A program made the translations under genes and the position numbers. A stretch of DNA of 64,000 bases from Streptomyces sp. NBC_01304 (GTDB lineage: Bacteria > Actinomycetota > Actinomycetes > Streptomycetales > Streptomycetaceae). The notes under the pieces were generated by a model. That model did not search any database and was not told the origin of the DNA. It saw only the letters and a list, made by a program, of their open reading frames with translations. Positions 63,995 to 64,000 of this stretch are shown here, piece after piece (position 1 is the first letter of the stretch; the number at the start of each line of letters is the position of its first letter). The stretch is taken from assembly GCF_035975855.1 (NCBI RefSeq), contig NZ_CP109056.1:173825-237824 (forward strand), read 5' to 3'.

Positions 63995-64000
63995 TTCACC

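Overview
The window looks like about 64 kb of a Streptomyces linear plasmid (or plasmid-like chromosome end), read towards one end. Supporting signs are very high GC, GTG/TTG starts behind AAGGAG sites, and plasmid hallmark genes: an FtsK/TraB-type DNA pump, an SpdB-type DUF2637 spread protein, a ParA/ParB-type pair with a private palindrome, and two winged-helix replication-type proteins. The last 350 bases are a run of short hairpins with three-base GNA-type loops, the architecture of Streptomyces telomeres, so the right edge is probably at or near a replicon end.

Layout. 1-6.6 kb: transfer (FtsK-like, SpdB) and partition genes with four 19-23 bp palindromes. 6.6-8.1 kb: gene-free, with iteron-like repeats and a DnaA box, a candidate origin. 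8.1-12.2 kb: two replication-type proteins. 12.2-15.5 kb: leftward operon with a small HD alarmone-hydrolase-like protein. 16-25 kb: a ParA-like protein with a broken P-loop, an ADP-ribosyltransferase toxin, NAD+-dependent DNA ligase and a DUF932 protein. 25.4-33.6 kb: an ERCC4-Lsr2 nuclease fusion, an RNase H-fold protein, a papain-fold toxin with a YrhB-like candidate immunity protein, and unknown genes. 33.6-38.96 kb: an intact 5.36 kb transposon with 39 bp terminal inverted repeats and a TTA target duplication, carrying a DUF6192-RacP-transposase operon and a cytochrome P450-terpene synthase pair. 39-63.4 kb: about 30 small genes, many cysteine-rich, in short operons; leftward up to 53.4 kb apart from one small rightward gene at 50.7 kb, rightward after it. 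This part also holds an LPD29 protein, an Rnl2-type RNA ligase and tRNA genes.

The strongest unexplained signal is a family of 16 nearly identical promoters between 24.6 and 61.3 kb. Each has the form GACGCGTAAAnCTTGMC, 17 bp (twice 18), then GGTAAWTTAGTGA. They head operons on both strands, including the RNA ligase, the tRNA cluster and the candidate immunity gene, and imply one shared regulon. A second family is five intergenic elements with 12 bp tandem repeats of the form YGTCACRC-N4; three sit 215-245 bp upstream of regulon promoters. A third is a CTGTCCACAGG box 40-90 bp upstream of both transfer genes and both toxin genes, which links the toxins to conjugation. The toxins also share an N-terminal CRSxxxGGRRC signature.

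Most small proteins could not be assigned a function; they are described by visible features only. Functional names rest on motif reading, not database searches.
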